Source: Burkholderiaceae bacterium (GTDB taxonomy: Bacteria > Pseudomonadota > Gammaproteobacteria > Burkholderiales > Burkholderiaceae_B). From it: DNA of 64,000 nucleotides. Positions within the stretch are counted from its first letter, which is position 1, and each line of letters opens with the position of its first letter. Positions 26,265-35,660 of this stretch are shown here, piece after piece. The stretch covers positions 1 to 64,000 of the forward strand of contig JANQYI010000018.1 in NCBI GenBank assembly GCA_030728985.1. The letters run 5' to 3'. Under the pieces are notes generated by a model. The model saw nothing but the letters and a program-made list of their open reading frames with translations. It was not told the origin of the DNA and made no database searches. Position numbers and translations under genes: made by a program.

Positions 26265-29200
26265 ATGCTTTCTAAATTTTTTATCGAACGTCCGGTGCTT
26301 GGCAATGTGATCGCGCTGATCACGATGCTGATCGGCGCAGTCTCTATTTTCGGTTTGCCCATCGCGCAATACCCGCCAATGACACCGCCGACGGTACAAG
26401 TCACCACGATGTGGCCGGGTGCCAGTGCCAGTCTGGTGCAACAGTTAGTCGCCAGTAACATTGAAAATCAAGTCAACGGTGTAGAGAGCATGCTCTACAT
26501 GCAGTCTGACTCGACCAACGATGGACGCTACACGCTGACCGTGACGTTTGAGGTGGGTACCGATCCCAATATGGCCCAAGTGACGGTGCAAAATCGTGTG
26601 GCCATCGCGTTAGCCTCGTTGCCGCAAGCCGTGCAAAAGCAAGGCGTGACCACTAAGGTTCAGTCAACCTCTATTTTGCAATTTGTCACGCTGACCTCAA
26701 GCAATCCAGAGCACGATGCCCTGTTCCTGAGTAACTTTGCGAACTTGCAATTGCAAAATCGCCTGGCGCGTATTCCAGGCGTTGCCGCCGCCAAAGTCTT
26801 TGGCGTGGGGAACTACAGCATGCGGATATGGCTGGATCCTGCACAACTGAAGATGCGTAATTTGACGCCGACCGACGTGTCGGCCGCGATCAGTCGCCAA
26901 AACGTCATGCTGGCAGCAGGTCAGGTGGGTGCACCTCCTGTCCCGATGGGGCAGGATTTTCAGCTGACGCTCAATGTCACCAGCGCACTTGAAACGCCGG
27001 AACAATTTGAGCAGATTTTGCTCAAGACGAACGATCAAGGCGAATTGACCCGGTTAAAAGACGTCGCGCGTGTCGAGATGGGCAGTCAGAACTACAGTCA
27101 ATTTTTCCGTTTGGGTGATAAGCCGGCTGGCGGTATTGCAATCTATCAACTTCCCGCCGCGAACGCGATTGCGGTCGCCGATGCGGTAAGAGTCGAGATG
27201 GAAAAAATCTCCAAGACTTTTCCCAAGGAGATCAAGTGGGAGATCCCCTTTGACACCACGATGTTTGTGACGGCTTCGATCAAAGAGGTTTATCACACGC
27301 TCTTCGAAGCAGGCATTTTGGTACTGCTAGTCATTATGTTGTTTTTGCAGGACTGGCGCGCGACGCTTGTCCCCGCGACGACTGTGCCTGTTACGATCAT
27401 CGGCGCGTTTGCGTGTATGGCGGCCATGGGATTTTCGATCAATTTGCTGACACTCTTTGCGATCGTGTTATGTATCGGAATTGTGGTGGATGATGCGATT
27501 GTGGTGGTAGAGGGCGTCGCTAAAAAGGTCGAGCTCGGTCAGACGCCTCGTCAAGGGGCAATTAATGCCATGACCGAATTGCTCGGACCGATCATCGGTA
27601 TCACCTTGGTGTTGATGGCGGTATTTTTGCCCGCTTCATTTATTGCGGGTATCACTGGACAAATGTATCGACAGTTTGCGCTCGTGATTGCGGCGACCGC
27701 TCTCATCAGCGGCATTAACGCGGTGACGCTCAAACCCACTCAAGCCGCGCAATTCATTACCCCCAAACTACCGGGGGCGAAAAAGAATTGGTTTTTTGTC
27801 AAATTCGATCAGGTCTTTGAAAAGATTTCCGCTTGGTATGCCAGGTTGATGCATCACCTGATGGACAACCGCAAAATCACTTCTTTGGTCGGACTCGTTT
27901 TGATTGTGGGTGCCATCATCGGGCTGATTCGTTTGCCAACTGGGTTTATTCCGAATGAGGATCAAGGCTATCTCGTCGTTTCCGTACAGCTGCCTGATGC
28001 GGCAGCTCTGACGCGAACACAAGCAGGCATGGCAAAGGTTGTGACGGCCATTGAAAAGGTCCCCGGTGTCCAGCAAGTTGTGTCGATTGGTGGTGTCAAC
28101 GCACTGAGCAATAACAGCTCGCAGTCCAATACTGGCGTGATGTATGTCATCTTAAAACCTTGGGAGGCGCGCGGTAAGGGTGAAGATCTCAAGTCGATTT
28201 TTGTTGGCATGAATCAGGCGCTTAAAGCCATTCAAGAGGTCAGTGCGAATGTCTTGCTCCCCCCCGCGATTCCGGGTCTTGGATTGTCCGGTGGTTTCCA
28301 GCTGCAATTACAGCTGATAGACGGCAGCAACGATTTTAAAAAGCTCGAGCAAATCACTGAAGATTTTCTAAAAGAAGCGCGTGCGCGTCCCGAAATCATG
28401 GCGGTTTTTACGCCCTTTAGAAATAACGTGCCTCAACTCAAGCTAACGTTCAACCCTTCCAGAGCAGAAACACTCGGAGTCTCTTTGGGCGATGCATATG
28501 ATGTATTGCAGTCTTCGATTGGCTCGACCTACGTCAATCAGTTCTTCAAATACGGGCAAACCTACCAGGTATTTTTGCAGGCCGATGGAAAAAGTCGTGT
28601 CAGCGCGGATCAGATCAATCGTCTGTATGTGAAAAATAAGTCTGGCAACATGGTGCCTTTGGGTTCCTTTATCGAGATCACTGAGACGACCGGTCCGGCG
28701 ATTGCTTCTCAGTACAACATTTATCCAACGGCTGCGATTCTTGGGGCCGCTGCGGATGGGTTTAGTTCGGGTCAGGTCATCAAAGCGCTGGAGGCCTTGG
28801 CGTTGACCACCTTGCCGGAGTCGGCAAGTTTTGAGTGGACCGCAATGTCATACCAAGAAAAATTGGTCGGAAATACAGTCGTGCTTGTGTTCGCACTCTC
28901 AATATTATTGGTGTACCTGGTGCTAGCCGCGCAATATGAGTCCTGGGCGGCACCCATCTCCGTGATTTTGGCTGTGCCTCTGGCTCTGGTCGGGACGGTG
29001 GTCGCTCTGTCTGCGACGGGCTTAGCTAATAATATTTATGTCCAGATTGGTTTGGTACTGATGATTGCGCTCGCCTCTAAAAATGCGATTTTGATTGTCG
29101 AAGTCGCGCTCGAAGAACAGAAAAAAGGACTGACTTCGGTCGAAGCAGCACTCAAAGCTTCGCATGAGCGCTTCCGACCGATTGTGATGACCTCGATCGC

Positions 29201-29477
29201 GTTTATTCTTGGCGTGGTTCCTCTCTTGACCGCCTCGGGTGCCGGGGCAGCCGCCCGAGTGTCGATTGGTATCACCGTGTTTAGCGGCATGATCGCGTCG
29301 ACCTGCTTGGCTGTTGCACTCGTACCGGTTTTTTATGTTGAAATTCAGACTTGGGTGGAGAAACGCCAGGCCAAGCATGACGCTAAGGTCGCTGCGCGTC
29401 TAGCTGCACATGAGCTTACGATGGCTGCTGAAAAAAATCGTACTGAGGGCAATTCGACCTCTGGTTCTGCCACCTAG
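26265..29477 (+). CDS. RND multidrug efflux permease, HAE1 family
   Basis: A 1070-residue proton-driven inner-membrane pump of the AcrB/MexB/MexF type with 12 helices and two large periplasmic loops. Motifs: FFIERPVLGNVIALITMLIG at the N-terminus, the helix-4 proton-relay segment GIVVDDAIVVVEGV with adjacent acidic residues, GFIPNEDQGYL after helix 7, and the C-terminal half signature ASKNAILIVEVALEEQ. It should export hydrophobic drugs, solvents or toxic metabolites with the two preceding proteins. No TetR or LysR regulator is encoded next to the cluster, so local control is not visible. Confidence 0.95.
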   Translation: MLSKFFIERPVLGNVIALITMLIGAVSIFGLPIAQYPPMTPPTVQVTTMWPGASASLVQQLVASNIENQVNGVESMLYMQSDSTNDGRYTLTVTFEVGTDPNMAQVTVQNRVAIALASLPQAVQKQGVTTKVQSTSILQFVTLTSSNPEHDALFLSNFANLQLQNRLARIPGVAAAKVFGVGNYSMRIWLDPAQLKMRNLTPTDVSAAISRQNVMLAAGQVGAPPVPMGQDFQLTLNVTSALETPEQFEQILLKTNDQGELTRLKDVARVEMGSQNYSQFFRLGDKPAGGIAIYQLPAANAIAVADAVRVEMEKISKTFPKEIKWEIPFDTTMFVTASIKEVYHTLFEAGILVLLVIMLFLQDWRATLVPATTVPVTIIGAFACMAAMGFSINLLTLFAIVLCIGIVVDDAIVVVEGVAKKVELGQTPRQGAINAMTELLGPIIGITLVLMAVFLPASFIAGITGQMYRQFALVIAATALISGINAVTLKPTQAAQFITPKLPGAKKNWFFVKFDQVFEKISAWYARLMHHLMDNRKITSLVGLVLIVGAIIGLIRLPTGFIPNEDQGYLVVSVQLPDAAALTRTQAGMAKVVTAIEKVPGVQQVVSIGGVNALSNNSSQSNTGVMYVILKPWEARGKGEDLKSIFVGMNQALKAIQEVSANVLLPPAIPGLGLSGGFQLQLQLIDGSNDFKKLEQITEDFLKEARARPEIMAVFTPFRNNVPQLKLTFNPSRAETLGVSLGDAYDVLQSSIGSTYVNQFFKYGQTYQVFLQADGKSRVSADQINRLYVKNKSGNMVPLGSFIEITETTGPAIASQYNIYPTAAILGAAADGFSSGQVIKALEALALTTLPESASFEWTAMSYQEKLVGNTVVLVFALSILLVYLVLAAQYESWAAPISVILAVPLALVGTVVALSATGLANNIYVQIGLVLMIALASKNAILIVEVALEEQKKGLTSVEAALKASHERFRPIVMTSIAFILGVVPLLTASGAGAAARVSIGITVFSGMIASTCLAVALVPVFYVEIQTWVEKRQAKHDAKVAARLAAHELTMAAEKNRTEGNSTSGSAT

Positions 29478-29504
29478 TTTGTTCTTAACGGAGTCATCAT
29501 TACC

Positions 29505-30404
29505 ATGAGTCAGTCAAACCAAAGTACTGGAGTTGCGGTCGGATTAGTGGGATTGGGGGTGATGGGTCGAGGCGTTGCCGTCAATCTGCTCAAGAGCGGC
29601 TTTAAGCTGTTTGGGCGGGACGTCAACCCAGAGGCGCTCTCATGGCTGGAGTCGATAGGCGGACATGTGGCCAAGACCCCGATCGCCATGACGAGCGAGT
29701 GCGAAGTGATTGTGAGTTTCGTCGTCAATGATGCCCAGACTGAGGACGTGCTCTTCGGAGAGCATGGATTAGCGTCTACGATGAAATCCGATTCCGTTTT
29801 CATCGCATGCAGCACCATGTCTCCCAAGTACGTCAAAGATCTCGCCCAAAGACTCGCTGCGCACAGGATTCATTTGGTGGATGCGCCCGTCAGCGGAGGG
29901 AAAAATGGTGCCCTGAACGGGACTTTGACCGTCATGATGGCGGGTGATCCCGTGATTTGTGAGCGCGTCAAACCTGTACTGTCGAGTTTTGGCGGCAATA
30001 TTTTCTCGTTGGGTCATGAGCCAGGAAAAGGCAGCCAGATGAAGGTCATCAATCAGCTGTTGTGCGGTGTGCATATCGCCGCAGCAGCCGAGGCGCTGGC
30101 GATGGCAAAGCGCAATGGCTTGCCGCTCGATATCTCTCTGGACATTCTCAAAAGTGGTGCGGCGTCGAGCTGGATGCTCGCCGATCGTGGGCCGCGCATG
30201 GTGACAGAGTCTTTTGACGATGTGGCTTCGGCGGTCGATATTTTTGTGAAGGATCTTGGGCTTGTGCTTGATAGCGCGCGTCAGTCCACCTTTCCCGCTT
30301 CGATGGCGCATGCTGCGTTCTTACAATTCATCGAGGCAAGCAGTCACGGCCATGGCCGCCAAGACGATTCTGCTGTGATTCGTAATTACACCGACAAACC
30401 TTAA
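29505..30404 (+). CDS. NAD-dependent dehydrogenase, 3-hydroxyisobutyrate/L-threonate dehydrogenase family
   Basis: A 299-residue beta-hydroxyacid dehydrogenase. It has the glycine-rich motif GLVGLGVMGRGVAVNLL, the substrate loop DAPVSGGKNGALNGTLTVMMAG and the catalytic lysine in GKGSQMKVINQLL. The Gln-Met-Lys-Val-Ile-Asn form and all-alpha domain resemble L-threonate dehydrogenases as much as 3-hydroxyisobutyrate dehydrogenases, so the substrate is open. It lies 27 bases after the efflux pump and 17 before a carboxymuconolactone-decarboxylase-like gene, probably co-transcribed with the latter. Confidence 0.88.
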   Translation: MSQSNQSTGVAVGLVGLGVMGRGVAVNLLKSGFKLFGRDVNPEALSWLESIGGHVAKTPIAMTSECEVIVSFVVNDAQTEDVLFGEHGLASTMKSDSVFIACSTMSPKYVKDLAQRLAAHRIHLVDAPVSGGKNGALNGTLTVMMAGDPVICERVKPVLSSFGGNIFSLGHEPGKGSQMKVINQLLCGVHIAAAAEALAMAKRNGLPLDISLDILKSGAASSWMLADRGPRMVTESFDDVASAVDIFVKDLGLVLDSARQSTFPASMAHAAFLQFIEASSHGHGRQDDSAVIRNYTDKP

Positions 30405-30421
30405 TATTTGAGAGCATATTT

Positions 30422-30946
30422 ATGGCCCGTATCTCTTACGCAGACTTAAACAATCCCGAAGCAAAACCCTTGGTTGATCGCATCACCGCTGAACGTGGCA
30501 GCGTGTTGCATCTATATCAAATGCTGCTGCATAGCCCGCCGGTGGCGAGTGGTTGGCTGAACTATCTGACGGCGATTCGTCAGCAAAGCGCCTTGCCAGG
30601 CGCCTTGCGTGAACTCGTCATTATGCGGATTGCGATTGTGAATGGCGCACCTTATGAAGCCGAGCAGCATGCGCCGATCGCCTTGCGCGAAGGGGTGACG
30701 CAGGCACAGCTCGATGACTTGGCCGGCTGGGAGTCATCTAAGCAGTTTGATCCCACGCAGCGTGCCGTGCTCGCCTACGCGGATGCGATGACCAAAAACA
30801 TCCACGTCTCCGCGGAGGTCTTCGCAGGGATCAAGGCTTTGATGAGCGAGCGTCTGATTGTCGAGCTGACGGCGACGATCGGTGCCTACAATATGGTGTC
30901 GCGCTTTTTGGAAGCCCTGCAAATCCATTCGCACGACGCCCGCTAA
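30422..30946 (+). CDS. Carboxymuconolactone decarboxylase-like (AhpD-fold) protein
   Basis: A 174-residue all-alpha protein of the AhpD/CMD superfamily, seen in ALPGALRELVIMRIAI, APYEAEQHAPIAL, QRAVLAYADAMTK and LTATIGAYNMVSRFLEAL. Redox-active AhpD-like members carry a CxxC where this protein has EAEQH (Glu-x-x-His). It is therefore not a thiol peroxidase and more likely acts as a decarboxylase-type or other enzyme. It converges with the class II aldolase operon 16 bases away. Confidence 0.85.
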   Translation: MARISYADLNNPEAKPLVDRITAERGSVLHLYQMLLHSPPVASGWLNYLTAIRQQSALPGALRELVIMRIAIVNGAPYEAEQHAPIALREGVTQAQLDDLAGWESSKQFDPTQRAVLAYADAMTKNIHVSAEVFAGIKALMSERLIVELTATIGAYNMVSRFLEALQIHSHDAR

Positions 30947-30962
30947 AACGACATCCGCTTAA

Positions 30963-31754
30963 TCACGAAGTGTAAAGTGGGTAGCCTCCCGGCTCCGCAT
31001 CCAAGAGCCTGAGCATGGCGTGCCACTCTAGTTCACCATAAGGGCGACGCACACCGGGTTGATAAAGGTGTGCGGACTTCTCCAAAATTTCTTTTGGAGG
31101 AATCGCTAGGGCCGTCCCCGCCGCCATGGCGTCGACCTGAGCGCGACAAGACATCTCTAGCTGATACATCAGATTAAATGCCTGAGGTACAGACGCGCCA
31201 CTGGTGAGCAAACCGTGATTACGCAGAATCATGGCATTGTGCGGACCCAAGTCCTTGACGAGGCTCTCTCGTTCGGCGAGGTCAATCGCAGGACCATTAA
31301 AATCGTGATAACCAATGTGGTTGTTAAAGCGACTTGCCGTTTGTGTCATCGGCAACAAGCCACAATCCATCGAAGCCACGGCCATCCCTGCACGGGTATG
31401 CGTGTGAATCACGCAGCCGATATCAGGACGCGCAGTGTGAATACAACCATGGATGACGTAGCCACTCTTATTGATCCCGTAGTCTGTATCGGGTTTGCGC
31501 ACAATTTCACCTTCGACGGTAATGCGCACCAGGCTAGAAGCCGTAATTTCCTTGTAGAGCAAGCCATAGAGGTTGATCAGCAAGTCCTCGGTGCCTGGGA
31601 TACGGGCAGTGATATGGTTGTAAATCATATCGGTCATCCCGTACTTTTCCATCAAGCGATAGCATGCGGCCAAGGTCACACGGGTCTCCCATTCCTCGGG
31701 ACTGACTTTACCCTTTAAGGGTTCGAATTGTGTTGAAAACTTACCGCTCACCAT
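30963..31754 (-). CDS. Class II aldolase/adducin family protein
   Basis: A 263-residue zinc-dependent aldolase-fold protein. Metal-ligand histidines lie in CVIHTHTRAGMAVAS and in the late ILRNHGLLTSG motif, with the early MIYNHITARIPG loop. Family members split sugar phosphates by retro-aldol chemistry or decarboxylate related acids; several in catabolic clusters of Burkholderiales act on non-sugar acids, so specificity is not assigned. It is the last gene of the minus-strand operon with the dehydrogenase, acyl-CoA synthetase and thiolase (31 bases after the dehydrogenase). Confidence 0.88.
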   Translation of the reverse strand: MVSGKFSTQFEPLKGKVSPEEWETRVTLAACYRLMEKYGMTDMIYNHITARIPGTEDLLINLYGLLYKEITASSLVRITVEGEIVRKPDTDYGINKSGYVIHGCIHTARPDIGCVIHTHTRAGMAVASMDCGLLPMTQTASRFNNHIGYHDFNGPAIDLAERESLVKDLGPHNAMILRNHGLLTSGASVPQAFNLMYQLEMSCRAQVDAMAAGTALAIPPKEILEKSAHLYQPGVRRPYGELEWHAMLRLLDAEPGGYPLYTS

Positions 31755-31785
31755 ATTCTCCTTTTTTTTCTAGAGGAATCTTACT

Positions 31786-32763
31786 CTAGCTTTTGGGTGC
31801 CACAATGAGATCGGCTGGATCCAAAGCGTGTTGATTGAAAAAGAGCTTAATATTTCGAAACATGTGACCGACGATATGAGGAACGTTGTCATAGACACTT
31901 CCCGCCGAGTGCGGTGTGACAACAACTTGATCCATGTGGAGCAGGGGGTGATCGGCGCGGGGGGGCTCCCCTTCAAAGGTATCGAGCCCTGCGCTGGAAA
32001 GCTGACCTGTACGAAGCGCTTCCACCAGCGCAGCCTCGTCAATCAATTCGCCTCGGGCGGTGTTGATGAGCATCGCGCCGCGTTTCATTTTATTAAAAGT
32101 CTTGGCATTAAAGAGGTGCTTGGTCTGCGCGGTCAGCGGTGCATGCAGGCTCAAGATGTCGCTTTGCGCTAACAAAGTATCAAAATCGACGTAGCGCACG
32201 TTAAATTGCTGCTCAATGGCGGGGTCGAGTTTTGTACGGCTGTGGTAGATCAGGTTGACATCAAAGCCGCTCAAGCGTTGAGCCACAAACCGTGCGATGT
32301 TGCCAAAGCCGAACAGTCCGACGGTTTTGCCGTCTAGCTTGGCGCAGACTGTCCGTAAATCCGAGGCGATCCATTTGCCCTCTTGCAAGCTACGGTGCGC
32401 CAAGGGGAGGCGACGTGACGTGGCCAAGATAAGCATCAGTGTGTGTTCAGAAACCGGGATGGAGGTCGCACCCGCTGTGATCGCAACCGTCACGCCTGCC
32501 CGTCGTGCAGCCTCGAGATCGATTTTATCGACGCCGATTCCCCATTTTTGGATGAGTTTCAAACGTGGCGCCTGAGCGATCATGTCAGCCGTGACAAACG
32601 TGCCGGCCGCCATGATGACCTCTGCATGACGCATCAAACCAAGATGCTCGGCCTGTTCGTTTGTTTTTGCAAAGTCAATCGTAAAAGTGGGGGGTGTCAA
32701 GGCGCGAATCACCTCAATGGTGGGCGGCGCCATCGGTGTGAGAAAAACAATGTGTGGTTGCAT
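31786..32763 (-). CDS. D-2-hydroxyacid dehydrogenase family protein
   Basis: A 325-residue NAD-dependent dehydrogenase. NAD-binding GLFGFGNIARFVAQRL, catalytic Arg in NTARGELIDEAALVEAL, Glu in DTFEGEPPRADHPLL and His in VVTPHSAGSVYDN are all present. It is a distant paralogue of the enzyme at 21538. It lies 39 bases after the acyl-CoA synthetase gene in the operon. The 2-hydroxy or 2-oxo acid it handles is unknown; the neighbours suggest a step in breakdown of an organic acid. Confidence 0.9.
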   Translation of the reverse strand: MQPHIVFLTPMAPPTIEVIRALTPPTFTIDFAKTNEQAEHLGLMRHAEVIMAAGTFVTADMIAQAPRLKLIQKWGIGVDKIDLEAARRAGVTVAITAGATSIPVSEHTLMLILATSRRLPLAHRSLQEGKWIASDLRTVCAKLDGKTVGLFGFGNIARFVAQRLSGFDVNLIYHSRTKLDPAIEQQFNVRYVDFDTLLAQSDILSLHAPLTAQTKHLFNAKTFNKMKRGAMLINTARGELIDEAALVEALRTGQLSSAGLDTFEGEPPRADHPLLHMDQVVVTPHSAGSVYDNVPHIVGHMFRNIKLFFNQHALDPADLIVAPKS

Positions 32764-32802
32764 GAGAAGGGGGTAAAGGCTGAAAGCGGTGTCGGGTTGT
32801 GC

Positions 32803-34395
32803 TCAAGCTGGAGGCAGCGTAATGTCGCCGCGCTCGATCAACAAGACCTTGATATCTTTTTTAACAATTTTTCCATAGCCGGATTTGGGCATGGCATCCC
32901 AAAACACAAAATGTCTGGGCCAGCGATATTTGGCGCAGCGTCCTTCGAGATGTCCCAATAGTTCGGCGGCCTCAACCGCGTTGACCCCTTCGCGTCGCAC
33001 GACCACTGCCACACCGACTTCACCCCATTTTTCATCGGGGATGCCCAAAATCGCGATTTCTGCGACACCGGGGTGGGTGAGTAATACTTCCTCGACCTCG
33101 CGTGGATAGACGTTTGACCCGCCTGAGATGTACATATCCGACTCACGGCCGGTAATGTAAAGCAGGCCGCGTTCGTCGATGCGGCCCAGATCACCCGTAT
33201 GAAACCAACCCCCGCGCAACGCTTTGGCCGTCGCTTCGGGATTGCCATGATACCCCGCGAAAACGGCGGGACCGCGACAGCAAATCTCTCCTATTTCACC
33301 GGTCTCGACAGGCTCTAGTCGATCATTCAGGATTGCGACCTCCATCCCTACGCGTGGCCTGCCGCAGGAGCCAATGTTGGCGTTGGGATCTGTATCCTCC
33401 GCACTGTGCATGTCAGGGGGCAGGACCGTGATGTTGCCTGTGACTTCTCCTAGACCAAAGTATTGCACTAAGACCTTGCCGAGTTTTTGCAAGGCAAGCT
33501 TTTGATCAGCCCGATACATCGGCGCGCCGGCATAAATGACGAACCGCAATGTGCTGTGATCGTATTCATCGACGGCAGGATGTTCGACCAGCATTTTGAT
33601 GATCGTGGGCACTGTGAACATATTGGTCACACGGTGACGCTCCACAGCGTGCCAAAATTGAGCGGGGTCGAGCTTTTCGCTGGGCATCAACACCGTCGCC
33701 GCACCACGCGCGACATTGAGCAGGGCATGGATGCCCGCGCCGTGCGAGAGTGGGGCGACTGCGATCGAGCAGTCTTGCTCGGTGGTGCCAGGGATTAAAT
33801 CAGCCAAGTGGTTGTTAATCACAAAGGCCATTTGTCCATGCGTCAAAATACCTGCTTTAGGTTTTCCCGTGGTGCCCGAGGTGTAAAAAAACCAGAGTGG
33901 ATCATCATAGACAACCGTTTCTTCTGCATCGACAGCGTCAGGATGTTGTGAGATCAAGGTTTCATAAGACCATTCACCCGCGCGCGGCTGACCAATCACA
34001 ATGATGTGTTTGAGCGTGTCAGAAGCCGCCAGCACCGCGTCCGTATGCGCCTGAAAACAATCCTCGACAATCATGGCGACGGCACCGCTCGAGGCGCCCA
34101 GATAAGCCACCTCGGGCGGAGTCAGACGAAAATTTGTGGGCACCCAGACGCAGCCTAGTTTAAAGGCCACCCAGCAATTTTCAAACGTTTGCAGGTTGTT
34201 TCTGGACTGCAAGAGTATGCGGTTGCCTTTTTTGATGCCAAGTGCGCGTAAGGCGCTGACCATGGCGTTGACGCGTTGATTGAGCTGCGTCCAAGTCCAG
34301 CGTTGTTCGCCTTGGATTAAAGCGGTGTGTTGCGGATACAAGCGGGCGGTATGTGTCAACAAGCGCCCGAGATTCATCGACTGCGCTGCGTTCAC
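32803..34395 (-). CDS. AMP-dependent acyl-CoA synthetase/ligase
   Basis: A 530-residue ANL-family enzyme that activates a carboxylic acid via acyl-adenylate and transfers it to CoA. It shows the P-loop FFYTSGTTGKPKAG, the adenylate motif GEVTGN in place of the usual YGxTE, TGDLGRIDERG, the hinge GRESDMYISGGSNVYPREVEE and the C-terminal catalytic Lys in PKSGYGKIVKK. The GTG start at 34395 overlaps the thiolase stop (GTGA); ATG 34377 is an alternative. Likely substrates are medium-chain or aromatic acids. The coupling to a thiolase suggests a beta-oxidation-like route. Confidence 0.9.
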   Translation of the reverse strand: MNAAQSMNLGRLLTHTARLYPQHTALIQGEQRWTWTQLNQRVNAMVSALRALGIKKGNRILLQSRNNLQTFENCWVAFKLGCVWVPTNFRLTPPEVAYLGASSGAVAMIVEDCFQAHTDAVLAASDTLKHIIVIGQPRAGEWSYETLISQHPDAVDAEETVVYDDPLWFFYTSGTTGKPKAGILTHGQMAFVINNHLADLIPGTTEQDCSIAVAPLSHGAGIHALLNVARGAATVLMPSEKLDPAQFWHAVERHRVTNMFTVPTIIKMLVEHPAVDEYDHSTLRFVIYAGAPMYRADQKLALQKLGKVLVQYFGLGEVTGNITVLPPDMHSAEDTDPNANIGSCGRPRVGMEVAILNDRLEPVETGEIGEICCRGPAVFAGYHGNPEATAKALRGGWFHTGDLGRIDERGLLYITGRESDMYISGGSNVYPREVEEVLLTHPGVAEIAILGIPDEKWGEVGVAVVVRREGVNAVEAAELLGHLEGRCAKYRWPRHFVFWDAMPKSGYGKIVKKDIKVLLIERGDITLPPA

Positions 34396-35558
34396 GTAGA
34401 CTCCAGCACGCTCAGGTAGTTGGCGACAGCCGCGCCACCCATGTTAAAGACAGCGCCGGCATGGGCGCCAGGAATTTGCATATCGCCAGCCGTACCGGAC
34501 AGCTGCATCGCTGCCATCACATGCTGAGAGACGCCGGTCGCACCAATTGGATGCCCTCTGGACTTGAGACCACCCGAGGGATTGACGGGGAGTTTGCCTT
34601 GTTTTGTCGTGACGCCATCCAGGATGACGCGAGCGCCTTGACCATGAGGGGCTAAGCCCATCGCCTCGTATTCAAGCATTTCCGCGATTGTGAAGCAGTC
34701 GTGGGTTTCCACAAACTTTAAATCATCGAGGCTGGCGCCTGCATCCGCAAGACCTTTTTGCCAGGCAAGTGCTGCACCCTCAAAGCGTGTCGCATCGCGT
34801 CGCGAGAGCGGCAGAAACTCATTGACATGGGTGCGCGAGCGCCAACGCACAGCAGGCACCTTGGCACCGGCCAAAGGTTCGTTCGATAACACTAAGGCCG
34901 CAGCGCCATCAGAGACCAACGAGCAGTCGGAACGCTTGAGCGGGCCCGCGACAAAGGGATTTTTTTCCGAAGGATTACGGCAAAAATCAAATCCTAAATC
35001 GCGACGCATATGGGCATAGGGATTGTGCATGCCATTGGCGTGATTTTTAGCGGAGATCGCTGCGAGCGCATCGGATTGATCACCGAAGCGTTCAAAGTAC
35101 TGACTCGCAATCTGACCAAATACACCCGCAAAACCACCCTCCGTATGTCCTTCTTCTTTGACGTAGGAAGCTTTGAGCAAGATGTCGCCGATCTCTTTGT
35201 TGGGCAGGGTGTTCATCTTTTCCATGCCCACGACGAGTGCGCGCTTGATACGCCCACTCGCCAATGCGTCGAGTGCAGCCCAGATCGCGGCTGAACCTGT
35301 CGCGCAAGCATTTTCCATCCTTACCGACGGTGTATGGCGAAACTCAGGGATGGCGATGCTCATAAGCGCGCCACTGAAGTCTTGTTGCACAAAGCCGGCG
35401 TTAAAGTGACCGACAAAAATCGCATCGATATCGCTGGGTTCGAGTCCTGCACTTGCGATGGCAGGCAGTGCAGCCTCACGAATCAGTTGATCGAAATCCA
35501 TGTTGTCAAGCTTGCCGAATGGGGTGTGTCCCCAGCCAACGATATAGGGTTGTTTCAT
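34392..35558 (-). CDS. Thiolase family protein (acetyl-CoA acetyltransferase-like)
   Basis: A 388-residue thiolase-fold enzyme. The acyl-accepting cysteine lies in VRMENACATGSAAIWAAL, with the THDCFTIAEMLEYE segment and the C-terminal GLKSRGHPIGATGVSQ histidine motif. It belongs to the SCP-x/DitF-like thiolases that act in sterol or aromatic side-chain breakdown. I start at ATG 35558 (MKQPYIVGWG), which has a perfect AAGGAGA ribosome site; the track adds 11 residues. It heads the four-gene operon and overlaps the acyl-CoA synthetase. Confidence 0.92.
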   Translation of the reverse strand: MKQPYIVGWGHTPFGKLDNMDFDQLIREAALPAIASAGLEPSDIDAIFVGHFNAGFVQQDFSGALMSIAIPEFRHTPSVRMENACATGSAAIWAALDALASGRIKRALVVGMEKMNTLPNKEIGDILLKASYVKEEGHTEGGFAGVFGQIASQYFERFGDQSDALAAISAKNHANGMHNPYAHMRRDLGFDFCRNPSEKNPFVAGPLKRSDCSLVSDGAAALVLSNEPLAGAKVPAVRWRSRTHVNEFLPLSRRDATRFEGAALAWQKGLADAGASLDDLKFVETHDCFTIAEMLEYEAMGLAPHGQGARVILDGVTTKQGKLPVNPSGGLKSRGHPIGATGVSQHVMAAMQLSGTAGDMQIPGAHAGAVFNMGGAAVANYLSVLEST

Positions 35559-35660
35559 CTGTATCTCCTTGGTAGTGTCAGACTTTACCAAATCGCGCTA
35601 AAGTAAGAACAAATTTGGACGATTTTTTGAAATTAACGCTTGGTGATAAGGGGGTATTCG

